Assembly (NCBI GenBank): GCA_052289195.1
Contig: DAWAJD010000002.1
Location: 34,533 to 98,532 of the forward strand
Direction: 5' to 3'
From: UBA4644 sp900555855
GTDB taxonomy: Bacteria; Bacillota; Clostridia; Oscillospirales; Butyricicoccaceae
Length of the DNA stretch: 64,000 bases
Part shown: positions 15,056-22,865 of the stretch, piece after piece
Position numbering within the stretch: the first letter of the stretch is position 1
How the letters are laid out: every line of letters begins with the position of its first letter
Program-made: the position numbers and the translations under genes
The notes under the pieces: generated by a model
The model's input: the letters and a program-made list of their open reading frames with translations, nothing else
What the model was told of the DNA's origin: nothing
The model's database searches: none

Positions 15056-15811
15056 TCAGTCGTTTTCCTGCCGGGGCTCGGCGTTCTGCGGCCGCGGCGC
15101 GGGCTTTCTGCCGCCCTTGCCGCTGCGATGGCGGCGGGGGGCGGGCTTTTTGCCGCCCTGGCTGCGGCTGGCATCCTGCGCGGGAGCCATGCCCTCCGGC
15201 GCCACGATGACCTTCCGGTTGGGCTCGGTGCCCACGGAATAGGTGGTGACGCCCTCCACCTCCTGCAGGGCCGCGTGGATGGTGCGGCGCTCATGGGGAT
15301 TCATGGGCTCCAGCGCCACGGGCTTGCGGTATTTCAGCGCCTTCTGGGCGGTCTTGTTGGCCAGCGCCACCAGGCTCTCCTCCCGCTTGGCGCGGTAATT
15401 CTCGGTGTCTACCGTGACCCGCCACCGCTCCTCTTCCTTGCGGTTGGTCACGATGTTGGTCAGATACTGGATAGCGTCCAGCGTTTCGCCATGGTGGCCG
15501 ATGACGGCGTTCATATTTTCGCCCACCAGATTCAGGCAGATGGTCCTTTCTGAAGGATTCTCCTCCGTCTCGATGTTGGCCGGCGTGCCAAAGCGGGTCA
15601 GCAGACCCTCCAAAAACTCCACGGCACGGCCGGCGGGGCTGTCCTCGTAGGAGACCCGCACGATGGCCGGCTCCTTGCCGATGCCCAAAAAGCCCGCCTT
15701 GGGCTTCTGCAGGACCTCCACGGAGACCTCATCCCGGGCCAGGCCCAGCTGCTGCAGCGCGCTCTCGATGGCGGCGTCCAGCGTATCGCCTTTTGTTTCA
15801 ATATACTTCAT
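15056..15811 (-). CDS. jag: RNA-binding protein Jag/KhpB
   Basis: 251 residues. Jag-N domain at 1-50 (VLQKPKAGFLGIGKEPAIV), KH domain (GENMNAVIGHHGETLDAIQYL region, about 95-140), R3H domain (MNPHERRTIHAAL, about 165-205). The last 45 residues are a basic low-complexity tail (GGKKPAPRRHRSGKGG). KhpB pairs with KhpA to bind RNA and affects cell division and elongation. It is the last gene of the rpmH-rnpA-yidD-yidC-jag operon and starts 22 nt after yidC. Confidence 0.94.
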   Translation of the reverse strand: MKYIETKGDTLDAAIESALQQLGLARDEVSVEVLQKPKAGFLGIGKEPAIVRVSYEDSPAGRAVEFLEGLLTRFGTPANIETEENPSERTICLNLVGENMNAVIGHHGETLDAIQYLTNIVTNRKEEERWRVTVDTENYRAKREESLVALANKTAQKALKYRKPVALEPMNPHERRTIHAALQEVEGVTTYSVGTEPNRKVIVAPEGMAPAQDASRSQGGKKPAPRRHRSGKGGRKPAPRPQNAEPRQEND

Positions 15812-15832
15812 GAACTGTTTCCCGCCTTCTTT

Positions 15833-16669
15833 TTATTCTTGCTCGCTGCTGCTTTTGAGCTTTTTCTTCATCCACTTGGTGAGGAAATACTCCTGCGCGG
15901 CAGACAGCACATTGTTGGAGATCCAGTAAACGCCCAGGCCCGCAGGCAGGGCAAAACAGAACCACAGGGACATCAGGGGCATCATGAACATCATCATCCG
16001 GTTGCTGGCCTGCGCCTGGGGGTTGGCGTTTTGCGAAGAGAGCTTCTGCGTCAGCCAGGAAAGGCCCAGAGAGGACAGCGCCGCCAGGATGGGGATGACC
16101 CACTGCACGGAAAACTGCTTGAAATTGGCGGCTTCCGCCAAATTGATGGGGCCAAAGGTGAAGCTGACGGGCATCAGCTTTGCGGAAACATCCGCAACCT
16201 TGTCGAAGTTGAGATAGATCTGATGGGCCAGATTGATCTGAGCATAGCCGCCGGTCATCTCCACGCCCAGCCGGGTGGCGATCTCACTGATCTGCGCCGC
16301 CGTCAGCTGCATAAAATAGGTCAGCGGCTGCAGGATGACGCCATACAGACCGAACATGACCGGCAGAATGATCAGCGAGGTGCCGCAGCCCGCCATGGGC
16401 GAGACGCCCTCCTGATCGTAGAGGTTCTGCAGTTCCTCCTGCATCCTCCGCTGATCCCGGGCATAGGTTTTCTGGATCTTTTGCACCTTGGGCTGGATCC
16501 GCTGGACCTCCATCATGGAGCGCTTCTGCTTGAAGCCCAGCGGCAGCATCAGGATCTTCACCAGCAGCGCGAACAGGAAGATGGACCAGCCATAGCTGCC
16601 CACGACCTGATAGATCAGCCGCATCACATAGCCGAAGGGGGTGGAGAAGATCGTATAGAGAAAATTCAT
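15833..16669 (-). CDS. yidC: Membrane protein insertase YidC/Oxa1
   Basis: 278 residues, the Gram-positive-sized form without the large periplasmic domain. Features: YGWSIFLFALLVKILMLPLGF (with the conserved hydrophilic-groove region), MAGCGTSLIILPVMFGLYG, and the C-terminal hydrophobic pair including PLMSLWFCFALPAGLGVYWI. It inserts and folds membrane proteins with or without SecYEG; in spore formers the SpoIIIJ form is needed for sporulation. Its start overlaps the yidD stop (ATGA). Confidence 0.95.
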   Translation of the reverse strand: MNFLYTIFSTPFGYVMRLIYQVVGSYGWSIFLFALLVKILMLPLGFKQKRSMMEVQRIQPKVQKIQKTYARDQRRMQEELQNLYDQEGVSPMAGCGTSLIILPVMFGLYGVILQPLTYFMQLTAAQISEIATRLGVEMTGGYAQINLAHQIYLNFDKVADVSAKLMPVSFTFGPINLAEAANFKQFSVQWVIPILAALSSLGLSWLTQKLSSQNANPQAQASNRMMMFMMPLMSLWFCFALPAGLGVYWISNNVLSAAQEYFLTKWMKKKLKSSSEQE

Positions 16670-16923
16670 GTACCGTTCTCCTTTTTGTTTTTGTGAAAAA
16701 ATGTAAGCTTCTCCGGCACCGGGTCAAACCCGCCCTTGCAGAGCGGATTGCACCGCAGGATCCGCCAGAGAGCCAGCGCACCGCCGCAAAGGGCGCCATG
16801 GCGCTGAATGGCCTCCAGTGCATATTCCGAACAGGTTGGGTGGAATCTGCAGGTGGGGCCGCCCTTTCGGGCCGATAAATTCTTCTGATAAAACCGGATA
16901 CACCAGATCAGCAGCTTACGCAT
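16666..16923 (-). CDS. yidD: Membrane protein insertion efficiency factor YidD
   Basis: 85 residues; the family signature is clear: LIWCIRFYQKNLSARKGG, CRFHPTCSEYALEAI, and GGALALWRILRCNPLCKGGFDPVP. A small membrane-associated protein that helps YidC. ATG 16923 lies inside the end of rnpA (8-nt overlap) and the stop overlaps the yidC start. Confidence 0.95.
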   Translation of the reverse strand: MRKLLIWCIRFYQKNLSARKGGPTCRFHPTCSEYALEAIQRHGALCGGALALWRILRCNPLCKGGFDPVPEKLTFFHKNKKENGT

Positions 16924-17269
16924 CCTCCTGCTCCTCCAGCAGGCCAAGCTGCTTGCAGAGCCGCAGGAAATCGGTCTGGAGCTGATCAAAGGGCATCTCC
17001 TCCGCCGCCCGCCGGCCCACGATGACGATGTCAAATCCGCCTTTCAGGCGAGTCTCGTTGAGCCGATAGACCTCCCGGAGCCTGCGCCGGATCCTGTTTC
17101 GCACCACGGCGCAGCCCAATTTTACAGAAACGGTGATCCCCAAGTGGTTCACCGCCGGGCTCCTGTGCCTGCGCACATAGAGCACCATGCCCTTCCGCGC
17201 CGCCGACTTTCCCTTGGCATAAAGGCTGCGGAACACATGGTTTTCCTTGATGGGAAGGGTCTTTTTCAT
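16916..17269 (-). CDS. rnpA: Ribonuclease P protein component
   Basis: 117 residues, basic, with the RNR motif region GCAVVRNRIRRRLREVYRL near residues 57-75. It is the protein subunit of RNase P, which matures the 5' ends of tRNAs. It lies 82 nt downstream of rpmH and overlaps yidD, the standard order. Confidence 0.95.
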   Translation of the reverse strand: MKKTLPIKENHVFRSLYAKGKSAARKGMVLYVRRHRSPAVNHLGITVSVKLGCAVVRNRIRRRLREVYRLNETRLKGGFDIVIVGRRAAEEMPFDQLQTDFLRLCKQLGLLEEQEDA

Positions 17270-17307
17270 GGTTGCTTTCCCCGATCATCCACAGTGTGTT
17301 AAAATAT

Positions 17308-17330
17308 AAGACCGCAGGCTCTGCGGTCTT
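17308..17330 (-). terminator. Hairpin between rpmH and rnpA
   Basis: A 10-bp stem AAGACCGCAG / CTGCGGTCTT with a 3-nt loop; downstream on the minus strand the sequence is AT-rich (ATATTTTAAC) but not a strong T-run. A partial terminator here would make much more L34 than RNase P protein, as in other bacteria. Confidence 0.65.
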
Positions 17331-17351
17331 AATTCCTGTATGCTGGAAAGC

Positions 17352-17486
17352 TTAAGCAGACAGACGCGCTCTGCCTTTCGCACGACGGCGAGCCAGAACC
17401 TTGCGGCCATTGCGGGTTCTCATGCGCTTCATGAAGCCGTGCTCCTTCTGGCGCTGACGCTTTTTGGGCTGATAGGTACGAAGCAT
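17352..17486 (-). CDS. rpmH: 50S ribosomal protein L34
   Basis: 44 residues: MLRTYQPKKRQRQKEHGF then the basic RMRTRNGRKVLARRRAKGR core; complete and canonical. ATG 17486 has AGGAGGTG upstream. It heads the rnpA-yidD-yidC-jag operon. In most Firmicutes this gene is next to dnaA and the origin; here the upstream neighbour is ypsA. Confidence 0.97.
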   Translation of the reverse strand: MLRTYQPKKRQRQKEHGFMKRMRTRNGRKVLARRRAKGRARLSA

Positions 17487-17518
17487 GTTCCACACCTCCT
17501 GATTCAAGCTGTTATTGA

Positions 17519-17558
17519 CACCGGCACGGGCTCGAACCCCTTCAAGCGCATGCCGGTG
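17519..17558 (-). promoter_or_regulatory. Long hairpin in the rpmH leader
   Basis: Between the promoter and the L34 start, 8-bp outer arms (17519-17526 with 17551-17558) enclose a 3x3 internal loop and a 7-bp inner stem with a GGGG loop. It is not followed by T, so it is not a terminator; an RNA control element or a stability structure is possible. Confidence 0.5.
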
Positions 17559-17575
17559 ACGATAACGCACCATGT

Positions 17576-17605
17576 ATTATAAAGGATTTTGCAGGCCGCT
17601 GTCAA
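17576..17605 (-). promoter_or_regulatory. Promoter of the rpmH operon
   Basis: Minus strand TTGACA (17600-17605), 18-nt spacer, TATAAT (17576-17581): full consensus in both boxes. Confidence 0.85.
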
Positions 17606-17659
17606 CCCTTTTCGCCGCTTCTTCCCGTTTTCTTTTTATTTTTCTTGCGGCCGCGGCCG

Positions 17660-17688
17660 TTGAAGCGCCGGAAAAAATATGTTATAAT
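17660..17688 (+). promoter_or_regulatory. Promoter of ypsA
   Basis: TTGAAG (17660-17665), 17-nt spacer, TATAAT (17683-17688). The predicted transcript start near 17695 lies just 25 nt before the CTG start codon. Confidence 0.75.
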
Positions 17689-17719
17689 AGCCCTGATATC
17701 CGTGAGAGGAGGGCGTTTT

Positions 17720-18190
17720 CTGGGCAAGCTCTGTATTTTCACCGGGCACCGGACGCTTCCGGCAGACCCGGGACCCCTGCGGGAGCTTCTGCGGCGGCAG
17801 CTGCTGCTGGCTGCCGAGGAGGGCTATACCGATTTTCTCAGCGGCGGCGCCATGGGCTTTGACCTGCTGGCGGCGGAGACCGTTTTGGAGCTGAAGGCGG
17901 AGGATCCCCGGCTGCGGCTCTGGATGATCCTGCCCTATACGGCGCAGGCGGCCCGCTACCCCCACCGGGACCGGCTTCGCTACGAGGCCCTTCTGGCCCG
18001 AGCCGATCTTGTGCGCTACACCGCCGGCCATTATTACAGCGGCTGTTTTCTCACCCGGGACCGGGTGCTGGCGGAATCGGCCGACGGTTGCATCTGTTAT
18101 CTCACCCGCTCCACCGGCGGCACGGCCTATACCGTCCGGCAGGCCGCCCTGCGGAATATTCCCATCATCAACCTGGCGGAGCTTCTCTGA
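17720..18190 (+). CDS. ypsA: SLOG-family protein YpsA (DUF1273-like)
   Basis: 156 residues. The family core is visible: CIFTGHRTLP, FLSGGAMGFDLLAAETVLELK (nucleotide-binding GGAMGFD), LPYTAQAARYPHRD, and TGGTAYTVRQAAL. YpsA-like proteins of the SLOG superfamily bind nucleotide-derived ligands and affect cell division in Firmicutes. No ATG is available after the promoter; the reading frame fits a CTG start at 17720, 7 nt after GAGGAGGG. A GTG at 17702 is the alternative but would leave almost no leader. It is 19 nt upstream of cls on the same strand. Confidence 0.82.
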   Translation: MGKLCIFTGHRTLPADPGPLRELLRRQLLLAAEEGYTDFLSGGAMGFDLLAAETVLELKAEDPRLRLWMILPYTAQAARYPHRDRLRYEALLARADLVRYTAGHYYSGCFLTRDRVLAESADGCICYLTRSTGGTAYTVRQAALRNIPIINLAELL

Positions 18191-18209
18191 GCCGCCGGAA
18201 AGGAGTCTT

Positions 18210-19775
18210 ATGTCTTCCAAATCCTCCTCTCCCCTGCTGCGCAGGAGCAAACGAGGGCTTCTGCATCTGGTGTTCAGCCGGATGGGCGTGATCCTGCTGC
18301 TGGTGCTGCTGCAGGCCGGCCTGCTGGTGTCGCTTTCCATGCGCTTCGCCCGCTACGCCGCCCATTACTACGGCATCGTCACGCTGCTGACGGCGGTGAT
18401 GGCCATCTATCTGGTGAACCGCCACGCCGAGCCTACCTACACCATCACCTGGCTGGTCTTTCTGCTGGTGGCGCCGCTGCCTGCCGCCGCCTTTTATGCC
18501 TATACCCAGCTGGACATCGGCCACCGGGCTCTGCGCCGCAGGCTGGCGCAGGTCAAGGAGCTATCCGAAGGCGTTCTTCCCTCCACCGGCGCGGAGGAGG
18601 CCCTCTGCCGGCAGCATCCGGAGGAAGCAGGCCTGGTCCATTACCTTTCCTCTGCCGGCGGCTTCCCGGTCTACAGCCGCACCCGCTCCACCTATTACCC
18701 CTCCGGCGAAGCCTTTTTCGCCGCCTTCCTGCAGGATCTGGAGCAGGCAAAGCGCTCCATCTTTCTGGAATACTTTATCATTGAGGAAGGGACCATGTGG
18801 AGCCAGATCCTGGATGTTTTGACCCGGAAGGTGGACGAGGGCGTGGATGTGCGGTTTCTTTACGACGGCACCTGCGAATTTTTCAAGGTCTCCCGGGATT
18901 ACTGCAACCACCTGAAGGATCTGGGGCTCCAGTGCCGGGTGTTTGCCCCCATCAAGCCCTTTCTTTCCACGCACTATAATTACCGGGACCACCGGAAGAT
19001 CGCCGTCATTGACGGTTGCATCGCCTATACCGGCGGCATCAATCTGGCAGATGAATACATCAACGCCACCCATCCCTTCGGTCGCTGGAAGGACACGGCC
19101 ATCCGTCTGGAGGGCGACGCCGCCCGAACCTTCACTCTGTTGTTTCTGCAGATGTGGCAGATGGACCGGCGGGACTTTTCCTTCGGGCCGTGGCTGGAGA
19201 TGCCTGCGGCTCTGCCGGAGGGCGACGGCGGCTATGTGATTCCCTACGGCGACCATCCACTGGACGGCGAGCCCGTGGGCGAATGGGTCTATACACACAT
19301 TCTGAACCAGGCCCGGGACTATGTCCACATCATGACGCCCTACCTGATCCTGGACAGTGAGCTGGAGGCCGCGCTGCGCTTTGCCGCCCGCCGGGGCGTG
19401 GAAGTAACGCTGATCCTGCCCCATATCCCGGACAAAAAGATTCCCTTTGCGCTGGCCAAGACCCATTTTCTTCCGCTGATGGAGGCCGGCGTCCGGATCT
19501 ATGAATATACCCCAGGCTTTCTTCACGCCAAGGTCTTCGTCAGCGACGGCCTGCGGGGCACGGTGGGCACGGTCAATCTGGATTACCGCAGTCTCTATCA
19601 CCATTTTGAATGCGGCGCTTATCTGTGCGGCGGGCCCTGCGCGGCCCGGCTGGAGAAGGACTTTCAGGAAACGCTGGCTCAGTCTCAGCTTGTCACCCGC
19701 CAGGAGGCCGCCCACCCCGGCCCGCTTTGGCGGCTCTTGGGAATGCTGGCCAAGGTATTGGCACCGCTGATGTAA
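18210..19775 (+). CDS. cls: Cardiolipin synthase
   Basis: 521 residues. Two N-terminal membrane helices (about 25-50 and 52-85), then two phospholipase D domains each with an HKD motif: His261/Lys263/Asp268 in DHRKIAVIDG and His439/Lys441/Asp446 in HAKVFVSDG. It condenses two phosphatidylglycerols to cardiolipin at the membrane. ATG 18210 follows AAAGGAG by 5 nt. It is likely co-transcribed with ypsA. Confidence 0.94.
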   Translation: MSSKSSSPLLRRSKRGLLHLVFSRMGVILLLVLLQAGLLVSLSMRFARYAAHYYGIVTLLTAVMAIYLVNRHAEPTYTITWLVFLLVAPLPAAAFYAYTQLDIGHRALRRRLAQVKELSEGVLPSTGAEEALCRQHPEEAGLVHYLSSAGGFPVYSRTRSTYYPSGEAFFAAFLQDLEQAKRSIFLEYFIIEEGTMWSQILDVLTRKVDEGVDVRFLYDGTCEFFKVSRDYCNHLKDLGLQCRVFAPIKPFLSTHYNYRDHRKIAVIDGCIAYTGGINLADEYINATHPFGRWKDTAIRLEGDAARTFTLLFLQMWQMDRRDFSFGPWLEMPAALPEGDGGYVIPYGDHPLDGEPVGEWVYTHILNQARDYVHIMTPYLILDSELEAALRFAARRGVEVTLILPHIPDKKIPFALAKTHFLPLMEAGVRIYEYTPGFLHAKVFVSDGLRGTVGTVNLDYRSLYHHFECGAYLCGGPCAARLEKDFQETLAQSQLVTRQEAAHPGPLWRLLGMLAKVLAPLM

Positions 19776-19801
19776 TTGCAAAGAACTGTGAGGATATCGA
19801 A

Positions 19802-21058
19802 ATGAAAAAGCGCTTTCTTTCCCTTCTGCTTTGCGCCCTTCTGCTGTGCGGCAGTCTTCTGTCTGCCGCAGAGAGCGCGCCTATCCTGCCGGATGCGCCG
19901 GAGATCACCAACGCCGTCATGGCCATGGTCTATGAGGAGACCACCGACACCATCCTTTTCGCCAAAAACATTGACCGGAAAAATGCCCCCGCCAGCATGA
20001 CCAAGGTGATGACCGCCGTGCTGGTGCTGGAATATGATCCGGAGCTTTCCGGCACCATGGTGGTGCCGGAGGAGGCCGTCTCCGCCCAATACTGCTACTG
20101 GATGGACGAGGTCCACCTGCTGGCCGGGGAGGAGATCACCGTGCGGGAGCTGATGAACTACCTGCTGATCACCTCCGGCAACGAGGCCGCCACCACGCTG
20201 GCCTGCTATGTGGCAGGCAATATTCCCGATTTTATCACCATGATGAACGAAAAGGCCGCCGCTCTGGGCATGGAAAAGACTCATTACGAGGATCCCCATG
20301 GGCTTTCCGAGCTGAGCCGCATCACCTGCCGGGATATGATCACCCTCTGCCGCTACGCCATGGGCTTTCCGCTGTTCCGAGAGATCGTCGGCTCCACCTC
20401 CGGCGCGCTGCCCATCTCCAATATGCGGACGGCGCCCCGGCGCTACCGCACCACCAACCGGGTGATGGATCCCCGGTCGGAAAGCGCTTATATGGCGGAT
20501 TTTACCGAATCTGTGGTCGGCATCAAGACGGGCTATATTCAGGCGGCAGGCAGCAACCTGGCCTGCTGCGTGGAAAAGGACGGCCGGGTCTTTTACAGCG
20601 TGGTCATGCACTGTCATGATGTGCCTCGGGGCGACCGTTCCCTTTCCGGGCATTTTTTGGATACCATCACGCTGATGAACTATGCTCTGCAGTTTTATCC
20701 CACCAGCTATACGCCGGGCTTCCCCATCGCCAGCGCAGCCACCAAGGGCAGCCTGAAGGACAATGTGCAGATCGGCGTGGCACAGCCCATTGGCGCGCTC
20801 TCGCCGCAGGCTCTGGAGCCACAGCTGAGCCTTTCCCTGGGCGCCCGGGTGAAAAAGGGCGATGTGGTAGGCACGCTGACGCTGGACAGCGGTCTGGAGC
20901 TGCCGGAGGGCCTCTCCTCCGTCAAGGAGGTGGAGCTGATCGCTCTGAACGATGCTTCCACCAGCCTTCTGATCTATATCCTGCCCGCCGTTCTGGTAAC
21001 AGCGCTGGTGCTGTTTTTGGTCCTGCGGGGCCGCAGACCTGCAAAGCCTCAGATCTGA
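19802..21058 (+). CDS. D-alanyl-D-alanine carboxypeptidase (DacF/PBP5 type)
   Basis: 418 residues. Signal peptide at 1-21 (KKRFLSLLLCALLLCGSLLSA), peptidase S11 domain with SMTK at 65-68 (Ser65, Lys68), SGN at 125-127 and KTG at 242-244, then the C-terminal PBP5 domain and a membrane anchor near 392-412 with a basic tail. It trims the terminal D-Ala of peptidoglycan stem peptides outside the membrane. It is similar to the sporulation-linked DacF, but paralogues are common so I leave the symbol open. It starts 26 nt after cls and ends in a strong terminator. Confidence 0.9.
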   Translation: MKKRFLSLLLCALLLCGSLLSAAESAPILPDAPEITNAVMAMVYEETTDTILFAKNIDRKNAPASMTKVMTAVLVLEYDPELSGTMVVPEEAVSAQYCYWMDEVHLLAGEEITVRELMNYLLITSGNEAATTLACYVAGNIPDFITMMNEKAAALGMEKTHYEDPHGLSELSRITCRDMITLCRYAMGFPLFREIVGSTSGALPISNMRTAPRRYRTTNRVMDPRSESAYMADFTESVVGIKTGYIQAAGSNLACCVEKDGRVFYSVVMHCHDVPRGDRSLSGHFLDTITLMNYALQFYPTSYTPGFPIASAATKGSLKDNVQIGVAQPIGALSPQALEPQLSLSLGARVKKGDVVGTLTLDSGLELPEGLSSVKEVELIALNDASTSLLIYILPAVLVTALVLFLVLRGRRPAKPQI

Positions 21059-21072
21059 CCCTCCGAATATGC

Positions 21073-21099
21073 AAAAAGCTGCCCCTTGGCAGCTTTTTT
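21073..21099 (+). terminator. Bidirectional terminator after the carboxypeptidase gene
   Basis: Stem AAAAAGCTGCC / GGCAGCTTTTT with a 4-nt loop and T-run in both directions; it lies between the converging carboxypeptidase and the 114-residue gene. Confidence 0.88.
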
Positions 21100-21100
21100 G

Positions 21101-21445
21101 CTATTTTCCGGTCTCTCGCATCCATTCTCCCACAACGGCCCGCATCTCCCGGCTGAACACACGGCCAAAGCCCTCGTCCGTGCAAAAGTCAAAGGTCTCC
21201 GTGATCTCCCGCAGCCGCGCCAGAAGCCGCTCCGTCAGCTCCGGCGTTCGGAGATCCCGGGGCAGGTGCTGGATCAGGTTGCCCAGCATGGGATACTGCG
21301 CCCGCAGCAGGGCTTCCCCTGCCGCCCGGTCGCCCTGCGTCCGGCGGGCGCAGAGCGCGGCCTGTTCCTTCGGCGAAAGCACGGCGATGCCCTCTGCTTC
21401 CTCCAAAAAGGCCCGGACCGCGGGCTCGATGGCTGTATATTCCAT
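21101..21445 (-). CDS. Hypothetical protein, weakly sigma-factor-like
   Basis: 114 residues. LSPKEQAALCARRTQGDRAAGEALLRAQYPMLGNLI resembles the start of a sigma-70 core (region 1.2 into 2.1), and the C-terminal part has an EGFGRVFSREMRAVVGEWM helix, but regions 2.4 and 4 (DNA recognition) are missing. It may be a degenerate sigma factor or an unrelated helical protein. ATG 21445 has GTGAGGT upstream. It follows rarA by 9 nt, so the two are one transcript. Confidence 0.65.
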   Translation of the reverse strand: MEYTAIEPAVRAFLEEAEGIAVLSPKEQAALCARRTQGDRAAGEALLRAQYPMLGNLIQHLPRDLRTPELTERLLARLREITETFDFCTDEGFGRVFSREMRAVVGEWMRETGK

Positions 21446-21454
21446 GGGGGGACC

Positions 21455-22720
21455 TCACTTTCTTCCCTTGATCTGATCCCAGTAGGCCTTGGCCTGCTGC
21501 TCCGTCTTATTGTCGCCGTATTCATAATAATGGGCGTTTTTCAGTTCATCGGGCAGGTATTGCTGCCGCACCCAATGGCCCGAATAATCATGGGGATAGC
21601 GATAGCCCTGCTCCCGTTCGAAGCCGGTGCCGTCCGCATGGACATTCTGCAGCTCCCGGGGTACGGTGCGGGCCTTGCCCGCCTGCACATCCGCCCGGGC
21701 ACGGGCGATCGCCTGGTAGGCACTGTTGGACTTGGGCCAGGTGGAAAGCAGGATCACCGCCTCGCTCAGAGGAAGCTGCGCCTCCGGCAGCCCCAGCTGC
21801 AGCGCGCTGTCTACGCAGGCCTTGATGATGGGCACAGCCATGGGATAAGCCAGGCCGATATCCTCGCTGGCGGAGCAAAGGATCCGCCGGCAGGCGCCAA
21901 TGAGATCCCCTGCCTCCAGCAGCCGGGCCAGATAATGTACGGCCGCATCCGGATCGGAGCCGCGCATGGACTTCATCAGGGCAGAGACCAGATCGAAATG
22001 GGCGTCGCCCTCCCGGTCATAGCGATTTGCGGATTTCTGAGCGATGGCCCTGGCGTCGGCCAGCGTGGCCTTTACGGGGCCCTCCTTTCCGCCGGCAGCG
22101 CACAAAAGCTCTACTGCGTTGACAGCCTTGCGAATATCGCCGCCGCAGGCCTCGGAAAGATAAGTCACCACGCCCGGCTCCGTCTCCACCGTTCTTCCCT
22201 GCTCCTGCCCCCAGAGGCGGAAGGCCCGCTCCACGGCCTTTTCTGTGTCTGCGATCTGGATGGGCTTGAATTCAAAGATGGTGCTGCGGCTGAGAATGGC
22301 GTTGTAAACATAAAAATAGGGGTTCTCCGTGGTGGAGGCGATCAGGGTGATCTTGCCGTTTTCGATAAACTCCAGCAGGCTCTGCTGCTGCTTTTTATTA
22401 AAATACTGGATCTCGTCCAGATAGAGCAGGACGCCCTCCGGGGCCAGCAGCGTATCCAGCTGACCGGTAACCGCCCGGATATCCGCCGTGGAGGCGGTGG
22501 TAGCATTGAGCTTGACCAGCTGCCGGTGGGTCTTTCCGGCGATGATCTGGGCCAGCGTGGTCTTGCCCGTGCCGGAGGGGCCGTAAAAGATCAGGTTGGG
22601 GACGCTGCCGTTTTCCAGGATCCGGCGCAGCACGCCGTTTTCCCCGATGATGTGCTGCTGCCCCACCATCTCGTCCAGCTCCCGGGGGCGGATCTTGTCT
22701 GCCAGCGGCTGATAGCTCAT
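21455..22720 (-). CDS. rarA: Replication-associated recombination protein A (MgsA/RarA)
   Basis: 421 residues. AAA+ domain with GPSGTGKT (47-54) and LLYLDEIQYF (Walker B with Asp102-Glu103), then a C-terminal tetramerisation region with LARLLEAGDLIGACRRILCSASEDIG. It acts at stalled replication forks. The start ATG 22720 gives the usual MSYQPLADKIRP; an earlier in-frame start at 22795 lies upstream of the ribosome site GAGAGGAAG. Confidence 0.94.
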   Translation of the reverse strand: MSYQPLADKIRPRELDEMVGQQHIIGENGVLRRILENGSVPNLIFYGPSGTGKTTLAQIIAGKTHRQLVKLNATTASTADIRAVTGQLDTLLAPEGVLLYLDEIQYFNKKQQQSLLEFIENGKITLIASTTENPYFYVYNAILSRSTIFEFKPIQIADTEKAVERAFRLWGQEQGRTVETEPGVVTYLSEACGGDIRKAVNAVELLCAAGGKEGPVKATLADARAIAQKSANRYDREGDAHFDLVSALMKSMRGSDPDAAVHYLARLLEAGDLIGACRRILCSASEDIGLAYPMAVPIIKACVDSALQLGLPEAQLPLSEAVILLSTWPKSNSAYQAIARARADVQAGKARTVPRELQNVHADGTGFEREQGYRYPHDYSGHWVRQQYLPDELKNAHYYEYGDNKTEQQAKAYWDQIKGRK

Positions 22721-22796
22721 CAAAGCCCACTTCCTCTCTGCCCCATTCGGGGCCGCTTCTATTTTACCACAGCTTTTTTCAAAGGGAAAGAGCAAA

Positions 22797-22834
22797 AATG
22801 CCTGCCGCCCGGACAGCTACGCCGGGCGGCAGAC
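22797..22834 (-). terminator. Terminator of the glmS-glmL-glmE-mal operon
   Basis: Stem CTGCCGCCCGG / CCGGGCGGCAG (22802-22812 with 22822-22832); minus-strand tail GCATTTTTGC. It lies 34 nt after the mal stop. Confidence 0.8.
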
Positions 22835-22865
22835 AAATATACGGAAAAGGATGGGTGGAAGATGC

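Noticed and set aside
15056..17486. Chromosome origin (oriC) next to rpmH
   Set aside because: No dnaA, dnaN or clustered DnaA boxes are visible around 17.5 kb.
17519..17558. tRNA fragment in the rpmH leader (GGTTCGAGCCC resembles a T-arm)
   Set aside because: No acceptor, D or anticodon arms are present; the sequence is better explained as part of a longer hairpin.
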